DNA of 64,000 bases from positions 22,943 through 86,942 of the forward strand of contig NZ_VUMY01000012.1 in the NCBI RefSeq assembly GCF_009695935.1, given 5' to 3'. The position numbers were made by a program, and so were the translations under genes. The notes under the pieces were generated by a model. The model had not been told where the DNA came from. It made no database searches and worked only from the letters and a program-made list of their open reading frames with translations. Origin of the DNA: Mobiluncus porci (GTDB taxonomy: Bacteria > Actinomycetota > Actinomycetes > Actinomycetales > Actinomycetaceae). Each line of letters starts with the position of its first letter. Within the stretch, counting starts at the first letter, position 1. Positions 33,519-45,532 of the stretch are shown one piece after another.

Positions 33519-34586
33519 TTAAACCCAGTCTTCCAAGTTCTCGTTGTAACGGTAGCGCACAAACTCGCCAATGGACTCTCCGCCGGGAGCGGTGGAGGGG
33601 TCGGTGTAGATGGTGCGCTTAATAAAGGGGAAACCTTTGTTGACTAGAGCAGCCCAAGAGGCCAAGGTCGGATTGTCGCCCCCCGCGTTCACATCGGTGG
33701 GAAGGAACAGCTCGCGGTGGGTGTAACCGTTCTTGACGCACACCGCGTGCATCCCGAGCTCGTAGGCGTACACCACGTCCATCTTGTCTTTCTTTTCCTG
33801 GATGGAGTCAAAGAAGCGCTGCCACGGTTCGGCCTCGAGCACGCCGTGGTGGAAACACACAAAGAAAGACTGGAAATGTCCGCTGACCTGGTAGGAGAGA
33901 GTGGCGGCGGTGATGTCTGTGCCGGGTTCTTCCGTGAGTCGCAACAAGTCGGTCAGCGGTTCGAAAGGACCAATCATTGAGTCATTCGTGATCAACACCT
34001 GTTCGGCGCGACGAACAAACGGATACCGATCCAACGCCAGTGCCCAAGACCCGAAGTCATAGCCAATGTTGGGGCGACGCAACACTACGGTTTGCGCGGG
34101 GAGACCATGAGGAAATTCGAGTTTTCCGGGAGCCTCACAGGTGGAGATCAGCACCGTGGCGTAACCCCCGCGGTCAAGCTCCTGGAGATAGGTCGAAACA
34201 GACTTGGACTGGGTGGTGCCCCTACTCCAAGACGCTACCAGGGCCACCTTTGCAGCGGATTCGAGTCCGGATTCGTCCCCTCGTTCGCAGGTCACCTGGT
34301 CGCGGAAACGCTCGACAATGGGTGGTTCCGGATTTTGTTTCCGGACGGTGGCTTTGTATTTCTTTCGCGACAAGGCGCGCAATGGAGCCGTAATCTGCCA
34401 CGATTTAGAAGCCCGCATGTCTTGCACCTGACCGATGGCGGTAGCCGCGTACATGCGTTGGTGTTCCAACTCGGCTTGCAGGTTCTCCACCTGTTTTCCG
34501 GCGCGCGCTAAATCCAACTTGGTTTGATCCAAGGTGGCTCTAAGCAGCCGGTTTTCTTCTCTTAGCGCCTCAAGTTCCTCACTCAA
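33519..34586 (-). CDS. RgpF-like rhamnan synthesis protein with N-terminal coiled coil
   Basis: Protein of 355 residues. The first 75 residues (EELEALREENRLLRATLDQ onward) are a clear coiled coil. The rest is RgpF-like: VALVASWSRGTTQSKSVSTYL, LRRPNIGYDFGSWALAL, VLITNDSMIGPFEPLTDLL, GHFQSFFVCFHHGV and FLPTDVNAGGDNPT. RgpF proteins take part in assembly of rhamnose-rich polysaccharide. It overlaps the stop of wzt by 4 bases (ATGA), so it is co-translated with the exporter. The coiled coil may bind a partner or the exporter complex, which is inference. Confidence 0.85.
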   Translation of the reverse strand: MSEELEALREENRLLRATLDQTKLDLARAGKQVENLQAELEHQRMYAATAIGQVQDMRASKSWQITAPLRALSRKKYKATVRKQNPEPPIVERFRDQVTCERGDESGLESAAKVALVASWSRGTTQSKSVSTYLQELDRGGYATVLISTCEAPGKLEFPHGLPAQTVVLRRPNIGYDFGSWALALDRYPFVRRAEQVLITNDSMIGPFEPLTDLLRLTEEPGTDITAATLSYQVSGHFQSFFVCFHHGVLEAEPWQRFFDSIQEKKDKMDVVYAYELGMHAVCVKNGYTHRELFLPTDVNAGGDNPTLASWAALVNKGFPFIKRTIYTDPSTAPGGESIGEFVRYRYNENLEDWV

Positions 34587-35842
34587 TTTATTTCGGCATC
34601 CTTTCCCACCAGGGGCTCATCTAGCTTCGGGCTCCATTCTCCGCCCATCCGCACCAAACCTGGGTCAGGAATGGCAGTGTCGGCGCGAATAATGAACTGG
34701 AATTCGCGGTCGGAATAGTCATAGGTGTGGCCGGAGTCGATAAATGAAGTGGACACCCCGTAGATGCCGGGCTGGATCATGAGGGCAGGGTAGTGAAAGT
34801 CCACAAATGAATCCCCCGCTTCGAAATCGTATTTGATGCCGTCCATTCCCGAATTGGGTCCCGCCAAGGTCATACCGGCCTCATGGACGAAAGCCAACCC
34901 CACCTCGACATTCTCCACTCGTTCCACGGCGTGAGCCCACAGACGCAAAGTAAACGGTTGTCCAAAAATCGCGAAAGGAGCGGTGTTTCCTTCACCATCC
35001 AGAATCTGGATATCTGTCATCCGGACTTCCCCCGAACCCTGGCGGGGAACCGGAGGGAGAACCGTGCGGGGTTTCTTGACTTTCTTCGCCTTAGATTTAT
35101 CGGCCTCCTGGGCGTTTACCGCGTTCAAGTAGCCGTCAATCACATCTCCGGTTTTACCCAACATTTGAGTTTTTCCGTGATCGAGCCAAATGGCTTCGTC
35201 ACAAAGGTCTTTCGCTAAACCCAGCGAGTGGGTCACGAAGGCAATCGTGCAGCCTTCTTTACGGAGACGATGCAGGTGGTCGAAACATTTCCTCTGGAAT
35301 TCTTCGTCCCCGACCGCGATAATCTCATCCACAATCAGGATTTCCGGATCGAGAGTTACAGCCACCGCGAAGCCCAAACGGACATACATTCCGGAGGAAT
35401 AGACTTTGACCGGTTCATCAATAAATTCCCCGATGTCGGCGAAATCGATGATTTCATCAATGGAATACTCGATTTCTTTGTGGGTCATGCCGAGAATCGC
35501 GCCGTTCAAGTAAATATTTTCCCGACCCGTCAAATCCCCGTGAAAACCCGCTCCGAGCTCCAAGAGGGCAGAAACTTTACCGCTCACCTTCACTGCACCC
35601 GCGGTGGGACGATACACCCCCGCCAAAATTTTCAGCATCGTGGATTTACCCGAACCATTGTGGCCGATAAGCCCGAAGGTAGTTCCGCGAGGAATCTCGA
35701 AAGACACATCATCCAGGGCGCGGAAGGTGTGGCCCCCTCGAGCGCGGCCCTTGACGAGACGTTCCTTTAATGAATCCCGACGCTCCTTTTGCAGAATAAA
35801 TTCTTTGGTGACGTGGGAAACGGATACCGCAATGTCGCTCAA
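34583..35842 (-). CDS. wzt: Polysaccharide ABC transporter ATP-binding protein, Wzt/TagH type
   Basis: ATPase of 419 residues that powers export of a finished polysaccharide through Wzm. The ABC domain (1-240) has Walker A GHNGSGKST, signature YSSGMYVRLGFA, Walker B ILIVDEIIAVGDEEF and an H-loop FVTHS. A charged linker (about 245-265) leads to a C-terminal Wzt_C-like beta-sandwich (about 270-415), which in characterised systems binds the polymer end. That suggests a polymer completed in the cytoplasm and recognised by a terminal mark. It overlaps wzm by 4 bases (ATGA). Confidence 0.9.
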   Translation of the reverse strand: MSDIAVSVSHVTKEFILQKERRDSLKERLVKGRARGGHTFRALDDVSFEIPRGTTFGLIGHNGSGKSTMLKILAGVYRPTAGAVKVSGKVSALLELGAGFHGDLTGRENIYLNGAILGMTHKEIEYSIDEIIDFADIGEFIDEPVKVYSSGMYVRLGFAVAVTLDPEILIVDEIIAVGDEEFQRKCFDHLHRLRKEGCTIAFVTHSLGLAKDLCDEAIWLDHGKTQMLGKTGDVIDGYLNAVNAQEADKSKAKKVKKPRTVLPPVPRQGSGEVRMTDIQILDGEGNTAPFAIFGQPFTLRLWAHAVERVENVEVGLAFVHEAGMTLAGPNSGMDGIKYDFEAGDSFVDFHYPALMIQPGIYGVSTSFIDSGHTYDYSDREFQFIIRADTAIPDPGLVRMGGEWSPKLDEPLVGKDAEIN

Positions 35843-36675
35843 ATTCTCTCCCCCAAATCGCGTCCCTTACGTTTTAGAATCCACCAAGCCAGTGCCACCA
35901 AAATCACTGTGGTACCAAGAGAAACACCCCACTGGGCCGCGGTTCCCGGATGCAGGGAATACACGAGGTTCCGGTACAGCTCAATAAATTCGGTCAGTGG
36001 GTTGAGTTTGATAATGAAAGCCAGACTGATCCCATTCCAGGAGGCATTCACCATCGAGAGGGGATAGATAATCGGAGTAGCGTAAAACAGCAGCTGCAGG
36101 GCAATTGCGATGAGATGAGCTAGGTCGCGGTAGTAGATGTTCAACACCGACACCAGCACCGCAAAGGCCTGACAAGACGTCACGAAAAGCACCATCCACA
36201 CCGGCACCAACAGCCAAGTCCAACTGACATTGCTCAGGACAATCATTACGACCGCGAAAATCCCCATCTCGATTAGGGACTGGACTCCTACCGCGAGACC
36301 TGCCCCCATCACGGGAGCGCAGGCGGGAAAATACACCTTTTGGAGCATCCCGCCAGAACTGGTGAGGGCTGCCATTCCCCCGTTGACCGAGGAAGAAAAG
36401 AAAGTCCAGGTGGTTAGTCCCGCAAACAGCCACAGGACAAAAATCGTTTGGCCGTTGCCCATGGGTGGGGGAGCGCCGCGGAAAATGATGGAGAACACCA
36501 CCGTGTAGATACCCAGGGTCGCCAGGGGAACCAACAGGGACCAAGCCCAACCCAAAACAGAACCCTTGTACCGAGCCTTCAAATCGCGGGTTCCGAAAGC
36601 ACGAATCAGATTCCAGCGTTTGGAAAGGAGATTCGCTTCACGCACGTCGTGAAACTCGGAGTCTCCTAGGGACAT
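35839..36675 (-). CDS. wzm: Polysaccharide ABC transporter permease, Wzm/TagG type
   Basis: ABC-2 permease of 278 residues with six hydrophobic segments. AFGTRDLKARYKGSVLGWAWSLL is the amphipathic N-terminal motif of the family; TTWTFFSSSVNGG and NIYYRDLAHLIAIALQLLFYATPIIYP are also characteristic. It forms the channel for Wzt. As first gene of a four-gene minus-strand operon, its promoter lies in 36676-36760, where a TATACT on the minus strand and a small inverted repeat AGTAT/ATACT (36711-36727) are seen. The region is divergent with the CWB2-RCC1 gene at 36817. Confidence 0.9.
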   Translation of the reverse strand: MSLGDSEFHDVREANLLSKRWNLIRAFGTRDLKARYKGSVLGWAWSLLVPLATLGIYTVVFSIIFRGAPPPMGNGQTIFVLWLFAGLTTWTFFSSSVNGGMAALTSSGGMLQKVYFPACAPVMGAGLAVGVQSLIEMGIFAVVMIVLSNVSWTWLLVPVWMVLFVTSCQAFAVLVSVLNIYYRDLAHLIAIALQLLFYATPIIYPLSMVNASWNGISLAFIIKLNPLTEFIELYRNLVYSLHPGTAAQWGVSLGTTVILVALAWWILKRKGRDLGERI

Positions 36676-36816
36676 CTTGCACCTTTCGTAATGTGGAATT
36701 GGGCTAGGCTAGTATATCAATGATACTCAGACCGGTTTTCCTAGAAAAATCTTTTGGATTCTGGCAATTTCACAGATAAATTACCATTGAAAGTAATCTT
36801 AGGGGGAGTACGTTTC

Positions 36817-39177
36817 GTGAAAATTCGCATCTTGACCACTGTCGCCACTTTGACTTGTCTGGCTTTGCCCGCTTTCTCCGTTCCGGCTTGGACAGACATT
36901 ACGACCTCCCGCATTGCGAGCAAAGACCGTGTCGAAACCGCGGTGAAAATCTCTCAAGAAGCCTTCCCCGCTGGGGCCAAAAGCGTATATTTGGCTCGTC
37001 AAGATGTCCTGGCTGACGCCTTGGCTTCAGGGTCCCTGAGCGACGGGCCGACCCTGCTGGTTCCCAAAAAGGGGCCACTCCCGAGTTCGGTTTCCAGCGA
37101 AATCGGGAGGCTCAATCCCGTAGAGGTGGTGGCTTTGGGCGGGAAGAATGCGGTTCCCGATGCGGTGTTGAACGCTGCAGGCCAAGGGCGGATCACCGGT
37201 CGTCTCCAAGGAAATAACCGTTTTGAAACCGCGGTGGCGATTACGCAGCGGGCCTATCCGGAGGGAACCGAGCGAATCGCCATTGCCGACGGCTACGGAT
37301 CGAACAACCTGGGTTCTCCGGATGCGGTGGCGGCGGGAACTATGCCCGAAACCGCCTTCCTGCTCATCCCGCGGCAAGACGGTCAAACCTCACGGATCGT
37401 AAAAGGGGAAATTTCGAGACTCACCGGCGCAGTCTATCGACTTGGTGGGGACAAGACCTTCAACCATTTTCAAAGAAGCAACTTCACTTCCCAGACGGTT
37501 TTACAAGGCTCGGATCGCTACGCTACCGCTGTGGAAATCGCCAAGCACTCATTTTCGAACCCGAACAAAGTCTATCTGGCCCGCGGAGACACTTTTGCTG
37601 ACGCCGTAGCTGCGGGTTCTTTCTCTGACGGTCCGGTGCTCCTGGTGGATCACACCAATGCGGTGCCGGCACCGGTAGCCGAATACTTAAAACAGACGAA
37701 ACCCCAGTCTATTGTGGCTTTGGGCGGGGAAAAGGCGGTGTCGCCATCGGTTTTATCGAATGCTTCCTTGCTAGCGAATGGCCAAGAGCAGTATGTTCCG
37801 GCCGACCAAATCCCCGGTTCCACCGGAAACCGCCAGAATTTCCAGTTGCGTTCTATCTCCGCAGGCGGGGACCATACCTGTGCGGTGTCTGATGGGGGAA
37901 GGGTCTACTGTTGGGGTTCGAACCGTTTTGGTCAAATCGGTAACGGTGAAGCGTGGCCGAATTACGGATACGACTTGAACCAAGATCCTTTGCCGGAAAA
38001 TTACAACCATTTCACGGGAAACAACAGCAATGTGAAGACCCCCTACCTGATTCCTAATCTCGATAAGGTCGTGGATGTTTCAGCGGGATTGAGCCACAAT
38101 TGTGCGTTCAATACTGACGGTTATCTCTTCTGCTGGGGAGCCAATGCCAGCGGTCAGATGGGGGTGGGAGACACCTTCTCTAGAATCGTGCCGACACTGG
38201 TTCCGAACCTGACCAAGGTGACTTCTGTTGCTGCCGGTGGGGAGACAAATGGCCCTTGGTCAATCCGGAAAGATCTGGCCGATTGGATTCCCACCGGAAC
38301 CGGCCATACCTGCGCCGTAGCGGATGGATCCGTGCTCTGCTGGGGAGACAATAAATGGGGACAACTCGGCGACGGCACCAAGGTTTCTTCGCTAACTCCG
38401 GTTCCGGTTCAGGGGATAGACAAGCCCGCTACGAAAGTTGTGGTAGGGGAGACCTTTTCCTGTGCGTTGACCGTGACCGGTAACGTGTTTTGTTGGGGGA
38501 CTTTCCGCCACGACTGGGGTCTTCCGACCAACAACGAGGTGGCGAAACAGGGCTACCCGTGGCTCAAGGATGCCGCCTACGCTGATTCCTTGACGGCTCG
38601 CTTGGTGACCTCGGTGGCGCGGGCCACGGACGTGGAAGCCGGCGACTACTATGCTTGTGCCCACAGTGGAACGGATATGTCTTGCTGGGGATACAACTCT
38701 CGAGAACAGTTTTTTGAAGACATCAACCCCGCCACGATGTATCCCACAGGGCCGGCTTATCCGGTGCATCGTCACGCCTCGTCCTATATCGCGAAGGGAT
38801 GGGAAAACATCCAGGCTTTCAGCGTGGGACGCAACAGTTCCTGCGCGGTGGGGCCGAACCGTCATGCCTACTGTTGGGGCCTGAACGACACCGGACAGGT
38901 GGGACGAAAGCAAACTGCGGCTGACACTGACGACTCCTCGGTGCGGATCGGTATCGTGGATTCAGTCGGAACCACCGTGAAAGATATTTCTGTCGGTTGG
39001 GCGCATACCTGCGTGGTGACTTCAGATGGGGGAGCGCGTTGCTGGGGCTACAACCCCGATGGGCAGCTCGGCAACGGTCAAGCCTTTGGGGCTCGCTGCA
39101 CGGCTTGGCAAGTTCCCCGTTTAGGGACGTTGGAGTATATTCCGCGGGATCCCAAAATTGATGACTGCGTCTCGTGA
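36817..39177 (+). CDS. Secreted CWB2 x3 + seven-repeat RCC1 propeller protein
   Basis: Exported surface protein of 786 residues. Start is the GTG at 36817 behind AGGGGGAG, giving a signal peptide (KIRILTTVATLTCLALPAF). Three CWB2 repeats follow (about 30-320), with KDRVETAVKIS, VYLARQDVLADALASG, LSDGPTLLVP and VVALGGKNAV elements. From about 345 come seven RCC1-type repeats, each with a G-x-x-HTCAV strand and a YCWGxNxxGQ turn, for example SNRFGQIGNG and NPDGQLGNG. Seven repeats would close one beta-propeller; most carry a Cys pair spaced 9-12 residues, fit for disulfides outside the cell. The propeller presumably binds a partner or host molecule; the ligand is unknown. A tandem paralog follows at 39282. 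Confidence 0.88.
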   Translation: MKIRILTTVATLTCLALPAFSVPAWTDITTSRIASKDRVETAVKISQEAFPAGAKSVYLARQDVLADALASGSLSDGPTLLVPKKGPLPSSVSSEIGRLNPVEVVALGGKNAVPDAVLNAAGQGRITGRLQGNNRFETAVAITQRAYPEGTERIAIADGYGSNNLGSPDAVAAGTMPETAFLLIPRQDGQTSRIVKGEISRLTGAVYRLGGDKTFNHFQRSNFTSQTVLQGSDRYATAVEIAKHSFSNPNKVYLARGDTFADAVAAGSFSDGPVLLVDHTNAVPAPVAEYLKQTKPQSIVALGGEKAVSPSVLSNASLLANGQEQYVPADQIPGSTGNRQNFQLRSISAGGDHTCAVSDGGRVYCWGSNRFGQIGNGEAWPNYGYDLNQDPLPENYNHFTGNNSNVKTPYLIPNLDKVVDVSAGLSHNCAFNTDGYLFCWGANASGQMGVGDTFSRIVPTLVPNLTKVTSVAAGGETNGPWSIRKDLADWIPTGTGHTCAVADGSVLCWGDNKWGQLGDGTKVSSLTPVPVQGIDKPATKVVVGETFSCALTVTGNVFCWGTFRHDWGLPTNNEVAKQGYPWLKDAAYADSLTARLVTSVARATDVEAGDYYACAHSGTDMSCWGYNSREQFFEDINPATMYPTGPAYPVHRHASSYIAKGWENIQAFSVGRNSSCAVGPNRHAYCWGLNDTGQVGRKQTAADTDDSSVRIGIVDSVGTTVKDISVGWAHTCVVTSDGGARCWGYNPDGQLGNGQAFGARCTAWQVPRLGTLEYIPRDPKIDDCVS

Positions 39178-39281
39178 CAGAGTTTTTCGGTCTCCAAAGT
39201 GACTCCAGAATCTTTTGGGAAAGCTAAAATCTATAGCACAGATGGCTCATCAGCCGTCCATAGCTTTCCAAGGAGGTTCCT

Positions 39282-41646
39282 ATGAATTTGTTCAAACGCT
39301 CGATTGCGGTGCTGGGGGCGTTAGCCTGTACTCTGACTTTAGTGGCTCCGTCCTGGGCCGCAGGTGCCACCATAAGCCGCGTTGCGGGAATGAGCCGCAT
39401 GGACACGGCGGCGAAGATCGCCGGACTGTGCGGCGCCGCACAGCCCCCCCCAAAAAACGGTGTACCTGGCTCGCCAGGACGTGTTCGCAGACGCTTTAGC
39501 CTCGGGTACTTTACAAGATGGCCCCACCCTGCTTGTTCCCAAATCGGGGACGGTTCCCGCCGAGGTTCTTGCGGCCATCAAGCAGTTAGCTCCCCAAAAA
39601 GTAATGGCTTTGGGCGGGACAAATGCGGTCAGCGACCAGGTTTTGAATGAGGCCGCTCAGGGTAAAGAAACCGGACGTTTAGCCGGTCAGACGCGATTTG
39701 CTACCGCGGTAGAAATCTCGAAACACGCGTTCCCCTACGGGGGTGCGAAAGTCGTGTTGGCTGACGGGATTGGTCGGGACGGTCAGGGTTCTCCAGATGC
39801 GGTTGCGGCTGGAACCATTCCCGGAGCAGCGATTTTGTTGGCTCCCCGACAAGCCGGCAACGATGTGAGTCTGGTTCAGGCAGAAATCAAACGTTTGGGC
39901 GGCAATCCGGTACGTTTGGGCGGGGCAGGTGTTTTCAACCCGTTCCAGGCAGCCAATTTCCCGCTTAATTCGGCGTTGCAAGGAAAAACCCGCTACGGCA
40001 CTTCGGTTGAAATCGCTAAATCGTGGAATCCGAACCCCACGAAAGTTTACCTAGCTCGCGGGGATGTTTTTGCTGACGCGGTGGCCTCCGGATGTTTAAC
40101 CGATGGGCCGGTGCTCCTCATCGCCCGCAACGATGTCATTCCCACTGAGGTTGCTGATTTCCTCAAGACGGTCCGTCCCGCAGCAGTGGTGGCACTCGGC
40201 GGTAACGGGGCGATTCCGGATGCCGCATTGCAAAACGCACAGCGTCTTTCCAATGGTCAAGACCAGATAATTCCTCAACCAGCCAAGTCCGCGATTACCG
40301 GAAACGGATTGCCGACGCAACTGCGATCCATCTCTGCCGGTGGCGACCACACCTGTGCGGTGGCAGACTCCGGCAACGTGTGGTGCTGGGGCTCGAACCG
40401 TTTCGGTCAAGTCGGCAATGGCACGGCTTCGCCCAACTACGGTTTCGATCTCAAAGTGGATCCGCTACCGGAAAATTACACCAACTTCACTGGCCACAAT
40501 GCGAATGTGAACCAGCCGGTGATGCTGTCGCTAGGCAACGTGGTGGAGGTCAGTTCGGGTCTTACCCACACCTGCGCCTACGACGCTGCGGGTCATGCCC
40601 ACTGCTGGGGTTCCAACGTCACCGGTCAACTCGGGGTAGGCGACACTTTCAGCCGGACAACTCCCACGATGGTTCCTGGACTGCAAGGGGTGACTTCTAT
40701 CAGTGCCGCTGGTGAGACCAACGGACCGTGGTCTATTCGCCAGGATCGTGCCGACTGGATTCCCACCGGTACCGGACACACCTGCGCGGTAGCGAACGGC
40801 AGCGTCTTTTGCTGGGGAGACAACAAGTGGGGGCAACTTGGAGACGGCTCCAACACCTCCGCCCCCACACCGGTACGGGTGCAAGGCATGAACGAGCCGG
40901 CTACCAAGGTGGTGACGGGTGAAACCACTAGCTGTGCTTTGAGCGCCGCGGGCAACGTGTACTGTTGGGGCACTTGGCGCCACGACTGGGGCTACGGGGT
41001 TGATGAAGGCACCGCCACCCACGGCTATGGCTGGCTTGCCGGAGCTCCTTACGCGGATTCCAAGACGGCCCGCCAGGTCACCTCGGTTTCCGGCGCGACC
41101 GACCTGGAAGCCGGCTCCTACTATGCTTGCGCCAAGACAGGCGCGACCATGACCTGTTGGGGATACAACTCTCGCGAGCAGTTCTTCGAGGACATCGATG
41201 GAAACGCGATGATTCCCACCGGCGGGTCATATCCGGTTTCTCGCCGAGCAGATACCTATGCCGCCGCGGGATGGGGAACTATCCAGGGCTTCGACTTAGG
41301 GCGCAACAGCTCTTGCGCGATCGGCCCTAACTCGCAGGTGTACTGCTGGGGATTGAACGACGCGGGTCAGGTCGGACGCCCGATGGCTGCCGGCACTAAC
41401 GATGCGTCTTCAGATCGCTTGGGCATCGTCGGCTCGATCGGAACTACTGTGAAGGATATTTCAGTTGGCTGGGCTCATGCCTGCGCCGTGACATCCGATG
41501 GTGGAGCCCGCTGCTGGGGCTACAACCCCGACGGTCAGCTCGGCAACGCCCAAACTTTCGGAGTGCGGTGTTCCGCGTGGCAAACTCCGCGACTGGGCTC
41601 GTTGCCCTTTGTGGCACGTGACCCACATGTGAACGATTGCCAGTAG
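39282..41646 (+). pseudogene. Second CWB2-RCC1 surface protein, frameshifted at a C8A6 tract
   Basis: Paralog of the preceding gene. The ATG at 39282 follows AAGGAGG and encodes a signal peptide (MNLFKRSIAVLGALACTL) and the start of the first CWB2 repeat (ISRVAGMSRMDTAAKIAG). At 39444-39457 lie eight C and six A; beyond it the open frame shifts by one base, and VYLARQDVFADAL and everything to the stop at 41646 is in another frame. With seven C the two parts would join as AAQPPQKTVYLARQD, giving a full protein of about 787 residues. The downstream part has the rest of three CWB2 repeats and seven RCC1 repeats, all intact. It could be phase-variable, decayed or a homopolymer sequencing error. 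As read, the first frame stops after 122 residues, at 39650. Confidence 0.8.
39444..39457 (+). repeat. Homopolymer tract C8A6 in coding sequence
   Basis: Eight C followed by six A within the first CWB2 repeat. This is exactly where the two frames of the gene part. One C fewer restores the frame. It is a plausible slipped-strand site. Confidence 0.75.
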
Positions 41647-41656
41647 ACCGGTTAGG

Positions 41657-41684
41657 GTGAGGGCGGGGGATTCCCCGCCCTCAC
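41657..41684 (+). terminator. Strong stem-loop terminator after the CWB2-RCC1 pair
   Basis: GTGAGGGCGGGG pairs exactly with CCCCGCCCTCAC across the loop GATT, 10 bases after the stop. The following TGTCATTT is a weak T-tract. Confidence 0.7.
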
Positions 41685-41778
41685 TGTCATTTAGTGAGGT
41701 TACGCGCGGGAGGCTCCTTGAATTCGGGTGGCTCCTCTATGATGAAGAGGTACCCGAACAGGAGGGGAAGGAACCATA

Positions 41779-44395
<2,617 letters not shown>

Positions 44396-44404
44396 ACCCC
44401 TCCG

Positions 44405-45154
44405 ATGAGCCAGACCGATGCAAATCCGCCCCGCCCTGTGGCGGGAAAGTCGCCGCGGCTATTGGTGATTATTCCGGCTTGGAACGAAGAAGCCACCATT
44501 GGGGCGGTTTTGAACGATGTGCAAAGCGCGCTACCGGATGCCGATATCGTCGTGGTCTCTGACGGATCCACGGATGGAACTGCGAACATCGTGCGGTCCA
44601 CACCCGAGGTAGAGCTTGTCGACTTATCACTGAATCTCGGGGTTGGTGGTGCCATGCGAACCGGTTACCGTTACGCCTTGTCGCACGGATATGAATACGC
44701 TCTACAGGTTGATGCCGATGGTCAACACGATCCGGCCTTTGTCCCCGAGATGCTTGCCGCCGCCACGCAAGCGGATTTGGTGGTCGGCGCGCGTTTTGCC
44801 GGAAAAGGCGACTATCGGGCGCGAGGCCCCAGGCGTTGGGCCATGGGGTTCCTTTCGGTGATTCTCTCACGGGTCTGTCACACGAAACTGACCGATGCCA
44901 CCAGTGGTTTCAAACTCGTAAACATTCGGGGAATCGAGCTTTTTGCCCACAATCTTCCCGCCGAGTATCTCGGGGATACGGTGGAGGCACTGGTGTTGGC
45001 AGCAAAGGCGGGCCTGCGAGTAGCGCAAGTGCCGGTAGTGATGCGTCCGCGGGCGGGCGGGGAGGCCTCGCACGGACCGCTATCCTCGGCGATTTACCTG
45101 ATTCGGGCCCTAATCGCTTTGCTGATAGCCTTAAGCCGGCGAAAGGGACGATAA
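44405..45154 (+). CDS. GT2 glycosyltransferase, polyprenyl-phosphate sugar transferase type
   Basis: Family 2 glycosyltransferase of 249 residues. LLVIIPAWNEEATIG starts at 19, SDGSTDGT is at 52-59, LNLGVGGAMRTGYRYA follows, and DADGQHD (metal site) is at 103-109; VVGARF and DATSGFKLVN complete the fold. The C-terminus is one hydrophobic stretch (AIYLIRALIALLIAL), a membrane anchor. The DUF2304 gene starts at the base after its stop. The pair repeats the arrangement at 7857-9019 but the two GT2 proteins are clearly diverged, so they may charge the carrier with different sugars. Confidence 0.85.
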   Translation: MSQTDANPPRPVAGKSPRLLVIIPAWNEEATIGAVLNDVQSALPDADIVVVSDGSTDGTANIVRSTPEVELVDLSLNLGVGGAMRTGYRYALSHGYEYALQVDADGQHDPAFVPEMLAAATQADLVVGARFAGKGDYRARGPRRWAMGFLSVILSRVCHTKLTDATSGFKLVNIRGIELFAHNLPAEYLGDTVEALVLAAKAGLRVAQVPVVMRPRAGGEASHGPLSSAIYLIRALIALLIALSRRKGR

Positions 45155-45532
45155 ATGAGCGGGACTTATATCTTAGGTGTGGTGTTTTCCGTCTTTGTCT
45201 TCGCCATGATTCTCCTGGGGATGCGCAACTCTCGGATGAAAGAAAAATATGCCATCGTCTGGGTCCTCATCGGGGTGGTGGTCCTCGTGGTTTCGCTTTT
45301 TCCCGACACCCTCACCTGGGCGGCGCGGCTCATCGGGGTAGTGGTCCCCTTGAACCTCGGCTTCTTCCTCTCCGGTGTGGTTCTGTTGCTGATTTCGCTG
45401 CAATTTTCGATTGACCTGTCCCGCGTTGACGAGGAAAAACGGGTGCTGGCCGAAAATCTGGCGCTCTTGGAGACGCGGGTCGCCGAACTGGAACACGCCG
45501 CGAAAACTCTAGGTCCGAAGGGGGACTCGTGA
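45155..45532 (+). CDS. DUF2304 family membrane protein
   Basis: Membrane protein of 125 residues with three hydrophobic segments (about 5-23, 35-50 and 57-82) and a C-terminal coiled coil (VDEEKRVLAENLALLETRVAELE). It directly follows a GT2 gene, as does the DUF2304 gene at 7857. The coiled coil may hold the GT2 enzyme or form dimers; that is inference. The next gene overlaps it by 4 bases. Confidence 0.82.
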   Translation: MSGTYILGVVFSVFVFAMILLGMRNSRMKEKYAIVWVLIGVVVLVVSLFPDTLTWAARLIGVVVPLNLGFFLSGVVLLLISLQFSIDLSRVDEEKRVLAENLALLETRVAELEHAAKTLGPKGDS

